Under the pieces are notes generated by a model that saw nothing but the letters and a program-made list of their open reading frames with translations, did no database searches and was not told the origin of the DNA. Below are positions 7,819-16,554 of a stretch of DNA of 47,153 nucleotides, piece after piece (the stretch's first letter is position 1; each line of letters begins with the position of its first letter). Origin of the DNA: Anaerolineae bacterium (GTDB lineage Bacteria > Chloroflexota > Anaerolineae > DRVO01); contig JABLXR010000034.1 of NCBI GenBank assembly GCA_013178015.1, positions 1 through 47,153 of the forward strand, in the 5' to 3' direction. Position numbers and translations under genes: made by a program.

Positions 7819-8689
7819 ACGAAGGAAGGCCCTGGGGCGAGGGCTCTCCGCCCTGCTGCCGCAGGCGGCCGATGCCTCTCAGGAGATACCGACTGCCGCC
7901 ATCTGCCCAGGGCCGCACCAACCACGGCGAGGCTTCGATGACGAGAAGCTGGCGGAACTGGCCGACTCGATCAGGCAGCATGGCGTCCTTCAGCCTGTAC
8001 TCGTGACGCCACTTCCTAGCCCGACTCCGGATGGTGCCTGCTATCGGCTGGTGGCCGGCGAGCGCCGCTGGCGCGCTGCCCTCTTGGCAGGCCTGGAACG
8101 ACTGCCCGCCATCGTACGCGAACTGGACGAACGCGAGTCACTCGAGGTTGCCCTGGTCGAGAACCTCCAGCGCGAGGACCTGAACCCGGTCGAGGAGGCC
8201 CGCGCCTACCACGAACTCCTGGAGAACTTCGGCCTAACGCAGGAGCAACTGGCCGAGCGCGTAGGCAAGAGCCGTTCGGCGGTGGCCAATTCGCTGAGGC
8301 TGCTCAAGCTCCCGGAGGCAGTCCTTCAGCTCCTGCTCGAGGACCGACTCACAGAGGGACACGCCCGCGCGCTCCTTGGTCTCCCTCCCTCCACCGATGC
8401 CACCGCCGTGGCTTCCGAGGTCTGTCGTAGGGGACTCTCCGTCCGCCAGACTGAGGAACTGGTGCGGCAGCTGGCGTCCGAGTCTCCCGGGCGAAGCCCC
8501 AGTGTGCGCCGAGACGCTCATGATCCGGTTGTGGAAGCGGAGAACGAGTCTCTGGTGGCGGCTCTGCGATCCAGGCTTGGGACCAGGGTGGACTTAGTGC
8601 GTGGCCGCCGCGGAGGGCGGTTGGTCATCCACTTCTACTCGGACGAGGAACTCGACGCCATCTTCAGGACCATAGGCGCCGAGCTGTGA
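7811..8689 (+). CDS. parB: Chromosome partitioning protein ParB/Spo0J
   Basis: The 292-residue protein starts with KALGRGLSALLP, typical of chromosomal ParB. The N-terminal CTPase domain shows HQPRRGFDDEKLAELADSI (about 36-56) and YRLVAGERRWRAALLAG (about 78-94), where GERRxRA is the nucleotide-contact motif. VALVENLQREDLNPVEEARAYHEL and the following helix-turn-helix (TQEQLAERVGKSRSAVANSLRLL) form the parS-binding part. The C-terminal ~45 residues form the dimerisation domain. It is translated with parA by overlap. It ends the plus-strand cluster and is convergent with selB. Confidence 0.96.
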   Translation: MPERRKALGRGLSALLPQAADASQEIPTAAICPGPHQPRRGFDDEKLAELADSIRQHGVLQPVLVTPLPSPTPDGACYRLVAGERRWRAALLAGLERLPAIVRELDERESLEVALVENLQREDLNPVEEARAYHELLENFGLTQEQLAERVGKSRSAVANSLRLLKLPEAVLQLLLEDRLTEGHARALLGLPPSTDATAVASEVCRRGLSVRQTEELVRQLASESPGRSPSVRRDAHDPVVEAENESLVAALRSRLGTRVDLVRGRRGGRLVIHFYSDEELDAIFRTIGAEL

Positions 8690-8875
8690 AGGCGAGCGTC
8701 GCGACCCCAACCGCCTGAGCGGGCACACTCCGGGGATCGGACCGGCTCCGTCTGGGATGCTAGAGACGTGTGGTCGGCATCCGCGCTTCCTGCCACTCGC
8801 GATGCCTATGGGGCTATGCCCAGCCCCAGCCGGCTACACCCGGTGGGCCCACGCCTTCAGACACGTCGCCGGAGC

Positions 8876-10801
8876 TCAGCCCTCCTGGTTGGGAAAGCGG
8901 CGGCCAGGCACGCGGAGGTCGCCCTGTCGGCGGGTGATGCCGGCGTCGTCAAGATCCGCCAGCAGGGCTAGGGTGGCCCGCCGGTTGCTGGAGAGCGCGT
9001 CGCGCACCTCGGCCACAGTCGCCCCTCCGGTGGCCCGAAGCAGGTCTGTGACCTTCCTCACGGCGGCGGCATACACTTCGCCGGCTATCAGCACGTCGTC
9101 CGGCAGCCTGCGCACCTCCCCCTGCGCCATCAGAGCATGCAGAAGGTCGTCCTCGGGGTCGGCGCCCAGATCGGCGAGAGTGACGCCACTGGCGCCCGCC
9201 TCGCGCAAGCGGGCGATCCACCGCCCAGCCCGAGCCCGTTCCTCCGAGGTCATCACCACCTGCCACTCAGGGAGCTTGACCCGGTCGCCCTCGGTCGCAA
9301 GCTGCCCGGTCGCCAGCCAACGGTCCAGGGCGGCGGCGAAGGGAGCTTGCCGCAGTCGGAGTCGGCGCCTTAGCTCTTCCCGCGGCATGCCGGGGCGCAG
9401 GTGGTGCTGCTCGTGATATCGGCTGACTTCCGCCAGAGCCTGCGCGGTCATGCGCTCCCAAGCCGAGACTTCCGCGACCACGCTCGACTCCGGCGACCCG
9501 CTGTCGGTAACCAAGACAGCCCGACCGTCACTCACCAGGCTGCGGGCCAACTCACCGGCCTGCGACACTGTCAGGTCCAGTGCCGCTCCCAGCGCCTCCA
9601 CCGTCATCAGCCCGGCCCGGTGTAGCTTCAGTACTGCCTGGCCGGCCTTGTCCGCAGCCTGCAACGCCGCCAGCCAGCCAAGCACCTCGGGGTCTCTCCG
9701 CCGGTGACGACGGCCCGGGTGTGCATCCACGATGGTGCCGCCCCCGATGGTCTCTGAGGGCGACAGGCTGCGCAGTATGAACCGATCGCCGTGGGTAAGC
9801 GGAGCCGGTCGGCTGCACAGCACTTGTGCCCACTGCTCCTCCCCCGGCGCCAACACGTCACCCTCCAGCAGGCGCAGGCGCGCCACGCAGTCGAAAGTAG
9901 TACAGAAGAAGTGGACCTCATCGGCATGAGACACGGGCCTTGATGCCTGTGGGAGCAGCCGAACCTGGACATCCAGAGTGGTGCTCGGGTGCATCCACCC
10001 GCCCACTACTAGGGCTTCCCCACGCTCTACCTCATCCTTCTGCACACCTACTACGTTGGCTGCCGTGCGACTGCCGGGGCTGGCTCGCTCCAGCGAGCGC
10101 CCATGCGTCTGCAGTGCCCGCACTCGCACCCGGGCCCCAGACGGCTGAATGGTGGCCTGGTCGCCCACCGAAAGAGTGCCCCCGGTCAGCGTCCCGGTTA
10201 CCACCGTTCCGTGACCCCGCAGGGTGAACACCCGGTCAATGGGCAAGCGCGGGCGGCCCTCGTCCGACGCCCAGGAGACCCGGGCCAGAGTACGGTCAAG
10301 CGCGGCCACCAACTCCGCGACGCCGGCTCCTGTGGTCGCGCTGACCACGTGGATGGGAGCTCCGGCTAAGGTGCTACCCATTAGCCCTTCGCGCACGTCT
10401 TCCCGGACGAGCTCCAGCCACTCCAGATCCACCAGGTCCGCCTTGGTTATGACAACCAGACCGGTCTCGACCCGCAGGAGATCGAGGATAGCCAGGTGCT
10501 CTCGGGTCTGAGGCATGATGCCTTCGTCGGCGGCCACAACAAGGAGGACGGCGTCTATGCCTCCCACTCCTGCCAGCATGTTGTGGACGAAGTCGCGGTG
10601 CCCAGGAACATCCACGATGCCGACGACCGTGCCACTCGGAAGCTCGAGCCACCCGAAGCCCAGATCTATGGTCATCTGGCGCTCCTGCTCCTCCCGGAGG
10701 CGGTCCGGATCCACTCCCGTCAGAGCCTTCACCAGCGTGGACTTGCCGTGATCCACGTGTCCGGCCGTAGCGACGACCCGATATCGCGCCTCGCTGGCCA
10801 C
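8876..10801 (-). CDS. selB: Selenocysteine-specific elongation factor SelB
   Basis: The 641-residue GTPase delivers Sec-tRNA to in-frame UGA codons marked by a SECIS hairpin. The GTPase motifs are GHVDHGKST (residues 14-22), MTIDLGFGW (switch II region), [13 protein letters not shown] and ITKADLVD. SelB differs from EF-Tu in the MTIDLGF motif, seen here, and in the C-terminal extension of about 270 residues after the beta-barrel domains that forms winged helices for SECIS RNA binding; the helices around 460-640 fit this. It starts with GTG eight bases after the coiled-coil gene. A candidate selenoprotein gene is in the same window at 28764-29768. selA, selC and selD are not present here. Confidence 0.94.
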   Translation of the reverse strand: MASEARYRVVATAGHVDHGKSTLVKALTGVDPDRLREEQERQMTIDLGFGWLELPSGTVVGIVDVPGHRDFVHNMLAGVGGIDAVLLVVAADEGIMPQTREHLAILDLLRVETGLVVITKADLVDLEWLELVREDVREGLMGSTLAGAPIHVVSATTGAGVAELVAALDRTLARVSWASDEGRPRLPIDRVFTLRGHGTVVTGTLTGGTLSVGDQATIQPSGARVRVRALQTHGRSLERASPGSRTAANVVGVQKDEVERGEALVVGGWMHPSTTLDVQVRLLPQASRPVSHADEVHFFCTTFDCVARLRLLEGDVLAPGEEQWAQVLCSRPAPLTHGDRFILRSLSPSETIGGGTIVDAHPGRRHRRRDPEVLGWLAALQAADKAGQAVLKLHRAGLMTVEALGAALDLTVSQAGELARSLVSDGRAVLVTDSGSPESSVVAEVSAWERMTAQALAEVSRYHEQHHLRPGMPREELRRRLRLRQAPFAAALDRWLATGQLATEGDRVKLPEWQVVMTSEERARAGRWIARLREAGASGVTLADLGADPEDDLLHALMAQGEVRRLPDDVLIAGEVYAAAVRKVTDLLRATGGATVAEVRDALSSNRRATLALLADLDDAGITRRQGDLRVPGRRFPNQEG

Positions 10802-10808
10802 AGGGCGC

Positions 10809-12008
10809 TTATCCCTCGCGCTGGCGGGTCACCAGCACAAAGCGCTCCTGGGCCGCCTCGAGGTAGGCCTCGGCCTCGACCTCCAGTGCCCGCCACAGAC
10901 GTTCGATCTCGGGATGTATGGCCTCCACAGTGGCCGCCAGGTTGGCGATGCGCTCGCCAAGGTCGTCCAGCCGGTTCTGGACGTCCGCCATGGCCCGGGC
11001 GGACTCCATCTCGTGGCGGGACCAGCGCTTGTTGCCTTCCTCCTGCCACTCCTCCAGCTCACGCCGCTGGCGTTCCTCAGCTACTCGCTGGGCCTCGGCG
11101 ATCTGGTGAGCATCTCGTGCCAGCCGCTCGTCCAACTGGGCTATAGTCTCCAGCGAGCGACGGGTGTCGTCGTGGGCTTCCCGGAAAGTGCGCATCTCCC
11201 TGGAGTAGCGCTCCAGGGTCTGCTCAAACTGCTGCACCCTCTCCCCCCACTCAGTGAGCTGACGAGTGATTTCAGCATGGTCGCGCAGATACCTGCCGGC
11301 GAACTCGGCATGCTTCTCGCTGATCTGCGGGATGGTCCCGCGCAGTTCTTCCAGGTCAGCCGCACCCTTGCGAATCTGCTCCTCGAGAAACTCCAGCCGG
11401 CTGGGGTACGGCTCGACCCGCTTGAACAGCTCAGACACCTCCTGCTGCAGCTGAGCGATTCGCTTCGCGTCCTGAATGCGCTGCTCCTCCAGATACGCGG
11501 CCCGCATGGGCCAGTCTCCGATGGCCTTGGACACCTCGGTAACCCTCTCGCGCAGAGCCACGATCTCCTGGGAGAGCCGCCTGTCCTCCGCCTGCCGCGT
11601 CTCCAGCCGGTCCTGCAGCTCGGGCAGAAGGTCGACCCGTTTGCGCAGTTCGGCTAAGGCCCGGCTTTGAGCCTCCACATCGGCGATACGCAACCGGGCC
11701 GCTTCCCTCTCTCCTCGGCGCCGCTCCTCCTCGAGGGCCTCGATCATCCCGGTGAACTCGCGCTTCAGGGCCTCAGCCTGGCGACCGAACTCCGGTACGC
11801 GCACTTGTTGTGCCTGAACAGCTACCAGGCGGCTTTCTAGGTCTTGGATCCTGCGTGCCTGCTCGCCGATCTCGGTGGCCTGGCTCTCCAGACGCTGCTG
11901 CAATCGGGCGATCTCAGCGCGATCGCGTCGGTGTTCCTCGTCCAACCACGAGAGTAGGTGCAGGGCCTGCGCCAGATCGCTAGGTTGGGCAGTTCGTTCA
12001 GCCGTCAA
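10809..12008 (-). CDS. Long coiled-coil protein of unknown function
   Basis: The 399-residue product starts with TTG, sharing four bases (TTGA) with the phoU stop. Apart from the first ~20 residues it is almost wholly helical with heptad-like hydrophobic spacing and very high Glu, Arg, Gln and Leu content, e.g. AEIARLQQRLESQATEIGEQ near residue 36. There is no signal peptide or transmembrane segment, so it is probably cytoplasmic. A periodic element ending in YPSRLEFLEEQIRKG / WPMRAAYLEEQRIQD appears twice, suggesting internal duplication. It lies between phoU and selB in one apparent transcript. No enzymatic motif is visible; a structural or scaffolding role is only a guess. Confidence 0.75.
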   Translation of the reverse strand: MTAERTAQPSDLAQALHLLSWLDEEHRRDRAEIARLQQRLESQATEIGEQARRIQDLESRLVAVQAQQVRVPEFGRQAEALKREFTGMIEALEEERRRGEREAARLRIADVEAQSRALAELRKRVDLLPELQDRLETRQAEDRRLSQEIVALRERVTEVSKAIGDWPMRAAYLEEQRIQDAKRIAQLQQEVSELFKRVEPYPSRLEFLEEQIRKGAADLEELRGTIPQISEKHAEFAGRYLRDHAEITRQLTEWGERVQQFEQTLERYSREMRTFREAHDDTRRSLETIAQLDERLARDAHQIAEAQRVAEERQRRELEEWQEEGNKRWSRHEMESARAMADVQNRLDDLGERIANLAATVEAIHPEIERLWRALEVEAEAYLEAAQERFVLVTRQREG

Positions 12009-12661
12009 GGGTTCAACTCCTCGATCTCTCCGGTGACTAACTGGACCACGCGCTCGGCGATGTTGGTGGCTCTATCGGCAGCGCGCTCCAGGTTGTGCGA
12101 CACCCACATGAGGTGTGTGGCCCGCGCAATGGTCTTGGGGTCGTCGAGCATGTAAGTGAGCAATTCCCGGTAGACCTGATCGGTCAGAGCATCCACCTCG
12201 TCGTCTCGCTCCGCCACCATCCGCGCCAGGGCAGCATCCCGCGCCACGAAGGAGCGCAGAGACGCGCCTATGAGCTCCCGAGCCACAGCAGCCATGCGGG
12301 GTATATCAATGAGGGGCTTGAGTTCCGGCTCCTCCAGTAAGCGAAGGGCGATCTTGCCGATGCCCTCGGCATAGTCGCCGATCCGCTCTAGCTCCACCAC
12401 GATGTTGAGAATGGCCACAATGATCCGCAGGTCCCTGGCCATAGGCTGCTGGGTGGCCAGAAGGACGATGCACTGCTCCTCGATGTCGTGCTGGGCGCGG
12501 TTGATCTGAGCATCATCGGCAATCACCTGGCGAGCCAACTCAAGGTCCCTCTCAGCCAGAGCCTTCACGGACCGATCCAGGGCCCTGTCTACCATGCCGC
12601 CCATGCTCATCAGAGCATCCTGCAAAGCACTTAGCTGAAGATCGAAGGTGTCTCGAGGCAT
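12005..12661 (-). CDS. phoU: Phosphate-specific transport regulator PhoU
   Basis: The start at ATG 12661 follows GGAGGGA and gives a 218-residue protein; the longer frame upstream is not PhoU-like. It has the two PhoU three-helix repeats with the metal-binding E/DxxxD signatures: VELERIGDYAEGIGKIA (about 90-106) and NLERAADRATNIAERVV (about 190-206). PhoU normally links the PstSCAB phosphate transporter to the PhoR kinase and dampens phosphate uptake. No pst or pho genes are adjacent. It is the first gene of the phoU-coiled coil-selB run. Confidence 0.94.
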   Translation of the reverse strand: MPRDTFDLQLSALQDALMSMGGMVDRALDRSVKALAERDLELARQVIADDAQINRAQHDIEEQCIVLLATQQPMARDLRIIVAILNIVVELERIGDYAEGIGKIALRLLEEPELKPLIDIPRMAAVARELIGASLRSFVARDAALARMVAERDDEVDALTDQVYRELLTYMLDDPKTIARATHLMWVSHNLERAADRATNIAERVVQLVTGEIEELNP

Positions 12662-12709
12662 CGGCAGTGCTCCCTCCTGGCACGACCGGCGGCGCGATGG
12701 CGATGCGCG

Positions 12710-12718
12710 ATTATAGCA
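12710..12718 (-). promoter_or_regulatory. Extended -10 promoter for phoU operon
   Basis: On the minus strand TGC immediately precedes a perfect TATAAT (12710-12715), forming an extended -10 element about 50 bases upstream of the phoU ATG. No consensus -35 box is seen at the right distance. Confidence 0.55.
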
Positions 12719-12769
12719 CTCGACACAGCATCCCACCAGAGGACCCAACAGCAACTGATCGAGAAGGCA

Positions 12770-12803
12770 GGAAAGGGCGGGGCCTGCAGGCCCCGCCCTT
12801 TCC
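12770..12803 (-). terminator. Perfect palindrome, likely terminator of hppA
   Basis: A 34-base perfect palindrome centred on TGCA lies 40 bases after the hppA stop and just upstream of the phoU promoter. RNA would form a stem of about 15 GC-rich pairs with a small loop. The downstream T content on the minus strand is modest (CCTTTCC within the arm), so it is a probable rather than certain intrinsic terminator. Confidence 0.65.
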
Positions 12804-12843
12804 CTCATCGTCATCGGCTTGGCAGATGGTGGAGAGTGAAGCC

Positions 12844-15105
12844 TCACTCTCCGCCGACAGCTGCCTCGACTGGCGCGCCCTCGGCGACGACGGGCATCTC
12901 TTCCTGCTTGCTGCGCATGATCGCCCACACCACCAGGGCCAGACAGGCCAGCGAGATCACCACGGTGATGGCGGTGAAGCGCCCGCCCTCGCGCACGATT
13001 ATGGGCAGGATAAGCAGCGACACCAGGTTCACGACCTTGATCATGGGGTTCAGCGCCGGGCCGGCAGTGTCCTTCAAAGGATCCCCGACCGTGTCACCAA
13101 TGACCGAGGCCTCGTGCTCAGGGGTCCCCTTGCCGCCGAACAGCCCATCCTCGATCACCTTCTTAGCGTTGTCCCACGCCCCACCGGTGTTGGCCAGGAA
13201 CACAGCCATAAGCTGGCCAGACACGATGATGCCGGCGTTGAAGCCGCCCAGTGCCCACTCACCCATGATGAACCCAATCGCTACCGGGACGAAAATGGCA
13301 ATGATCGCCAGGCTCAGCAGCTCACGCTGAGCGGCGGTGGTGACGATGTCCACCACCCGGCCGTACTCGGGCTTGACTTTTCCTTCCATCAGGCCCGGAA
13401 TGCGGAACTGGCGCCGTACCTCGTTCACCACCAGGCCGGCCGCTCGGCCCACGGCTAGGATGGCAAGCGAGCTGAACAGGAAGGGCACCGCCCCGCCTAC
13501 CAGCAGCCCCACGAAGACGCGTGGATCTGCCAGGTCAATAGCATGCACCACCTGATCCACCGCCAACTGGCCGGCAGCCACCATCTCCCGCTGAATGATG
13601 GCGGTGTCGGTGATAAAGGACCCGAACAGCGAAACTGCTGCCAACACCGCCGAAGCGATGGCAATTCCCTTGGTGATGGCCTTGGTGGTGTTGCCCACGG
13701 CGTCGAGGTCCGTCATTATCTGGCGCGCCCGCGGGTCCAGATCGGCCATCTCAGTGATACCCTGAGCGTTGTCAGAGATGGGCCCAAATACATCCATGGA
13801 CACGTTGTTACCGGTGTGGGTCAGCATACCGATGCCGGCCATGGCTACGCCATAGAGAACGAACGTGGGATTGGGGTCACCACCGTAGATGACGATGGAG
13901 GCAAAGATAGTCAGGGCGATGATCATGAGGGCCCATACCGAGCTCTCCAGCCCCACAGCCATGCCACGCAGCAGCAGCGTCGCGGCGCCCGTCTCGGCCG
14001 AGTGCGCGATCCGCTGCACTGGCGTCCGATGGGGATGCGTGAAGTAGCTGGTGTACTTGTTGAAGCCCACCGCGAGAAGGATACCCGCCGCGGTGCTCCA
14101 GAAGACTCGCATGTCGCCGACGTAGAAGTGGGCCAGCAGTCCGAAGCTCACGGTGGAAATGACGGAGGAGAGGTCGTAGCTGTAGTCCATGGCCTTGAAG
14201 GCGTCCTCGCCTACCGGCCACCAGGACACAGCGTATGTCCCAATGATCGAGCTAACCACACCGATGCCCCGAACCAGCAGGGGGAACACGATCCAGCGCA
14301 AGTCCACCGGCCCGCCTACGGGAGACAGCGCCAGACCCAGGATCATCGCCGACACCATGGTGACTTCGTAGGACTCGAAGATATCTGCCGCCATGCCGGC
14401 GCAGTCGCCTACGTTGTCGCCTACCAGGTCGGCGATCACGGCGGCGTTTCGAGGGTCATCCTCGGGGATGCCATGCTCAACCTTGCCCACCAGGTCCGCC
14501 CCAACGTCAGCCGCCTTGGTGTATATTCCGCCGCCGACGCGCATGAACAGGGCCAGTAGGGTGCCTCCGAAACCGAACCCGAGCAGCACCTCGGGGGCGT
14601 TGGCACCGTAGAGAATGAAGATCAGGGTGCCCCCCAGCAGACCGAGGCCGTCGGTCAGCATGCCGGTCACGGTACCGGCACGGTACGAGATCCTGAGCGC
14701 GTCATGGAAGCTAGTGCGGGCCGCCGAAGCCACCCGGACGTTGCCCTGCACCGCCATGTTCATGCCCAGGAAGCCGACTGTGGCCGAGAACAGAGAGCCC
14801 ATCAGGAAGGCAGCCGCCCGACCGATGGAGATGGAGGCTTCACGGTCGGCCAATGCGGCAGTCAGGTATAGGGCTACCGTGAGAAACACAATCAGGGACA
14901 AGATGGCCCTGAACTGCCGGCGCAGATATGCGTTTGCGCCCTCGCTGATGGCGTCCGAGATCTCCTGCATCCGAGCTGTGCCTTTGTCCCATCGAAGAAC
15001 CTGGCGGGTGAGGAAAGCAGCGTATAGCATCGCTAGCAGCGCTATCCCCACTACTGCCCAGAGCCCCGTCGACTCAAAGGCAGAAGCGCCTACCACACCG
15101 TGCAT
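12844..15105 (-). CDS. hppA: Membrane-bound H+-translocating pyrophosphatase, K+-independent type
   Basis: The start was placed at ATG 15105, since AAGGAGGG lies ten bases upstream; a TTG at 15129 is in frame but sits before that site. The 753-residue product has about 16 hydrophobic segments and the catalytic DVGADLVGKVE motif (Asp200, Lys208, Glu210), followed by GDNVGDCAGMAADIFESYE and, near the C-terminus, the second acidic site GGAWDNAKK and GDTVGDPLKDTAGPALNPMIK. Such enzymes hydrolyse pyrophosphate and pump ions outward. In the family the sequence GNTTxAIxKG has Ala in K+-dependent and Lys in K+-independent enzymes; here it reads GNTTKAITKG (Lys475, Thr478), indicating the K+-independent H+ pump class. 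Confidence 0.95.
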   Translation of the reverse strand: MHGVVGASAFESTGLWAVVGIALLAMLYAAFLTRQVLRWDKGTARMQEISDAISEGANAYLRRQFRAILSLIVFLTVALYLTAALADREASISIGRAAAFLMGSLFSATVGFLGMNMAVQGNVRVASAARTSFHDALRISYRAGTVTGMLTDGLGLLGGTLIFILYGANAPEVLLGFGFGGTLLALFMRVGGGIYTKAADVGADLVGKVEHGIPEDDPRNAAVIADLVGDNVGDCAGMAADIFESYEVTMVSAMILGLALSPVGGPVDLRWIVFPLLVRGIGVVSSIIGTYAVSWWPVGEDAFKAMDYSYDLSSVISTVSFGLLAHFYVGDMRVFWSTAAGILLAVGFNKYTSYFTHPHRTPVQRIAHSAETGAATLLLRGMAVGLESSVWALMIIALTIFASIVIYGGDPNPTFVLYGVAMAGIGMLTHTGNNVSMDVFGPISDNAQGITEMADLDPRARQIMTDLDAVGNTTKAITKGIAIASAVLAAVSLFGSFITDTAIIQREMVAAGQLAVDQVVHAIDLADPRVFVGLLVGGAVPFLFSSLAILAVGRAAGLVVNEVRRQFRIPGLMEGKVKPEYGRVVDIVTTAAQRELLSLAIIAIFVPVAIGFIMGEWALGGFNAGIIVSGQLMAVFLANTGGAWDNAKKVIEDGLFGGKGTPEHEASVIGDTVGDPLKDTAGPALNPMIKVVNLVSLLILPIIVREGGRFTAITVVISLACLALVVWAIMRSKQEEMPVVAEGAPVEAAVGGE

Positions 15106-15307
15106 GACTCCATGCCCTCCTTGAACCAATTGGGTCTATTGGCCCCAACGAGCACCAAGCCCAGATCCTTGTCGTGGATCAAGCAGCACTCGCCAGCGTC
15201 CCCACCGCACAAAAAGAGAGGGAGGCCAGGCCCCACCCCCCCTAGTCGCCACTAGCTCCGTCGCTTGGCGCGCACGCCACGCGGCCGCCAGCAAGACGCC
15301 CGCGGGC
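15106..15307 (-). promoter_or_regulatory. Long 5' leader of hppA
   Basis: The transcript from the promoter at 15314-15341 would have an untranslated leader of about 200 bases, long for a single housekeeping gene. It contains a hairpin with U-run at 15211-15242, a small GATCC/GGATC hairpin near 15165-15181, and a TTGGG/CCCAA pairing near 15130-15150 just before the ribosome binding site. This layout fits an attenuator or riboswitch, but I cannot match it to a known class. The remaining bases up to 15585 hold the promoter and nothing else I can support. Confidence 0.35.
15211..15242 (-). terminator. Terminator-like hairpin inside the hppA leader
   Basis: On the minus strand an eight-pair stem (AGGGGGGG with CTCCCTCT, two G-U pairs) is followed directly by CTTTTT. 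It lies between the promoter and the coding region of hppA, so if functional it would act as an attenuator. Confidence 0.4.
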
Positions 15308-15313
15308 GCCCGC

Positions 15314-15341
15314 ATTATATCACAGCGGCCCACCCTGTCAA
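15314..15341 (-). promoter_or_regulatory. Consensus sigma70 promoter of hppA
   Basis: On the minus strand a perfect TTGACA (15336-15341) and a perfect TATAAT (15314-15319) are separated by 16 bases. The site is about 210 bases upstream of the hppA start codon. Confidence 0.8.
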
Positions 15342-15585
15342 AACGCTTTTGAGCCTTCAGGGCCCGGGGTGCATCCTTGCCAAGTGGATCCACAGTGGCG
15401 AAGGTGCGAGGGGTAGAGGCCCCCTAGGAGCGCTGCCTAGGCTATAGCTCCGCCAGTGCGGACGTGGGCTTCTCGAGGGAGGACTAGAGGCGATGCCTCG
15501 CCCTGAGTGCCTCCCTGCCCCAGGCCAAGATCCACGCCTATCGCCGCCCGCCCACTGTCGCCCGAAGCCCGCGCGGCACTGCCGG

Positions 15586-16323
15586 TCACCACACGCCGGG
15601 CACCAGACGGTAACGCACCTTCTCGGTGTACTGCCGGTACCCGGGCAGCTCTTCCGACAGAGTCTGGTCCTCCAGAATCGTCCGAACCACCAGAAGAGCA
15701 CCGGTCAACAGGCCCGGCGCCAGCCCCCAGAGCGAGTCCAGCGCCAACGGTGTGGCCAGGTACGAGATTAGCGCAGCGGCGTAGCCGGGGTGGCGAACGT
15801 AGCTGTAGGGCCCCGTGTCCACCACCCTATGACCCCGCTCGGCCTGTATCCGCACTCCACCGGACAGGAACGGGTTCACGGCCATTGCCCAGGTACCCAC
15901 CCCGTAACTGAGGACCACGACTGCCAGGGCCATGATCTGCAACCCCAGGGCAAGATCCACAGACCAGCCGAGCCGCTGGTCCAGCCCGGCCGTCGCCCAG
16001 ATCACTAGCGGACCAACCAGGCCGGTCAAGGGGGAGAGCAAGCGATCCCATGGCTTGACGCCCTCTCCACCAACCCCCCGGGCTCGCTCAGCCAGCAGGT
16101 CCCGATTCACTAGGAAGGCGACCCCTCGGCTGGCCACGGACAGAACCACGACCGTGATGGAGTAAGCCCAGCCCATCCCCCACCGCCAGTCGCCCGAGGT
16201 GAGAAACAGAACCGCCGGCGCCAGCAGTACATAGACGGCGAAGAGCGCCACCGCCCCAGGGCCGAGCGAGCGGCGCGTCGGACGCTGAGCGTCTGCCACT
16301 GTGCCATTCTCAGTCAGCTGCAT
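15586..16323 (-). CDS. Isoprenylcysteine carboxyl methyltransferase-like membrane protein
   Basis: The start at ATG 16323 follows GGAGGAGGGAAG and gives 245 residues; the longer frame beyond it is a shadow. It has five or six transmembrane segments, and the C-terminal part carries GHRVVDTGPYSYVRHPGYAA (about 162-181), the SAM-binding RHPxY motif of the ICMT/phospholipid methyltransferase superfamily, followed by EDQTLSEELPGYRQYTEKVRYRLVPGVW, its usual tail with E..L....Y..Y...VRYRLIP. Bacterial members methylate small or lipid-like substrates, mostly unknown. It is a single gene, divergent from the sugar operon at 16555. Confidence 0.85.
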   Translation of the reverse strand: MQLTENGTVADAQRPTRRSLGPGAVALFAVYVLLAPAVLFLTSGDWRWGMGWAYSITVVVLSVASRGVAFLVNRDLLAERARGVGGEGVKPWDRLLSPLTGLVGPLVIWATAGLDQRLGWSVDLALGLQIMALAVVVLSYGVGTWAMAVNPFLSGGVRIQAERGHRVVDTGPYSYVRHPGYAAALISYLATPLALDSLWGLAPGLLTGALLVVRTILEDQTLSEELPGYRQYTEKVRYRLVPGVW

Positions 16324-16492
16324 CTTCCCTCCTCCGGCCGTCCCGTCATGCCCTCCAATCAGTGTCTCGGGCCGCGAACCTCGAGTATGCCCGACTGACT
16401 CTAGCGAGGACATGCCGGAGTGTCGCACCGGCGAGCTAGCGGCGTCCAACGGCCACAGTCGTTGCCGTGCCCGGTGGGCCACCCAGCCGCCG

Positions 16493-16521
16493 TTGCCACT
16501 CCCCTTGGGCCTGCCTATACT
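16493..16521 (+). promoter_or_regulatory. Promoter of the sugar catabolism operon
   Basis: TTGCCA (16493-16498), a 17-base spacer and TATACT (16516-16521) precede the aldolase ATG by about 33 bases. Four genes follow on the same strand. Confidence 0.65.
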
Positions 16522-16554
16522 GTCCAGCGCCGAACGTAGCCAACGGAGCCGCCT

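Noticed and set aside
8810-8827. GGGGCT/AGCCCC hairpin between parB and selB as a bidirectional terminator
   Set aside because: The stem is only six pairs and there is no T-run on either strand, so support is too weak.
13543-14559. Plus-strand 338-codon frame opposite hppA
   Set aside because: It is a shadow of the strongly conserved pyrophosphatase gene; composition is His/Gly/Asp-rich with no recognisable motif.
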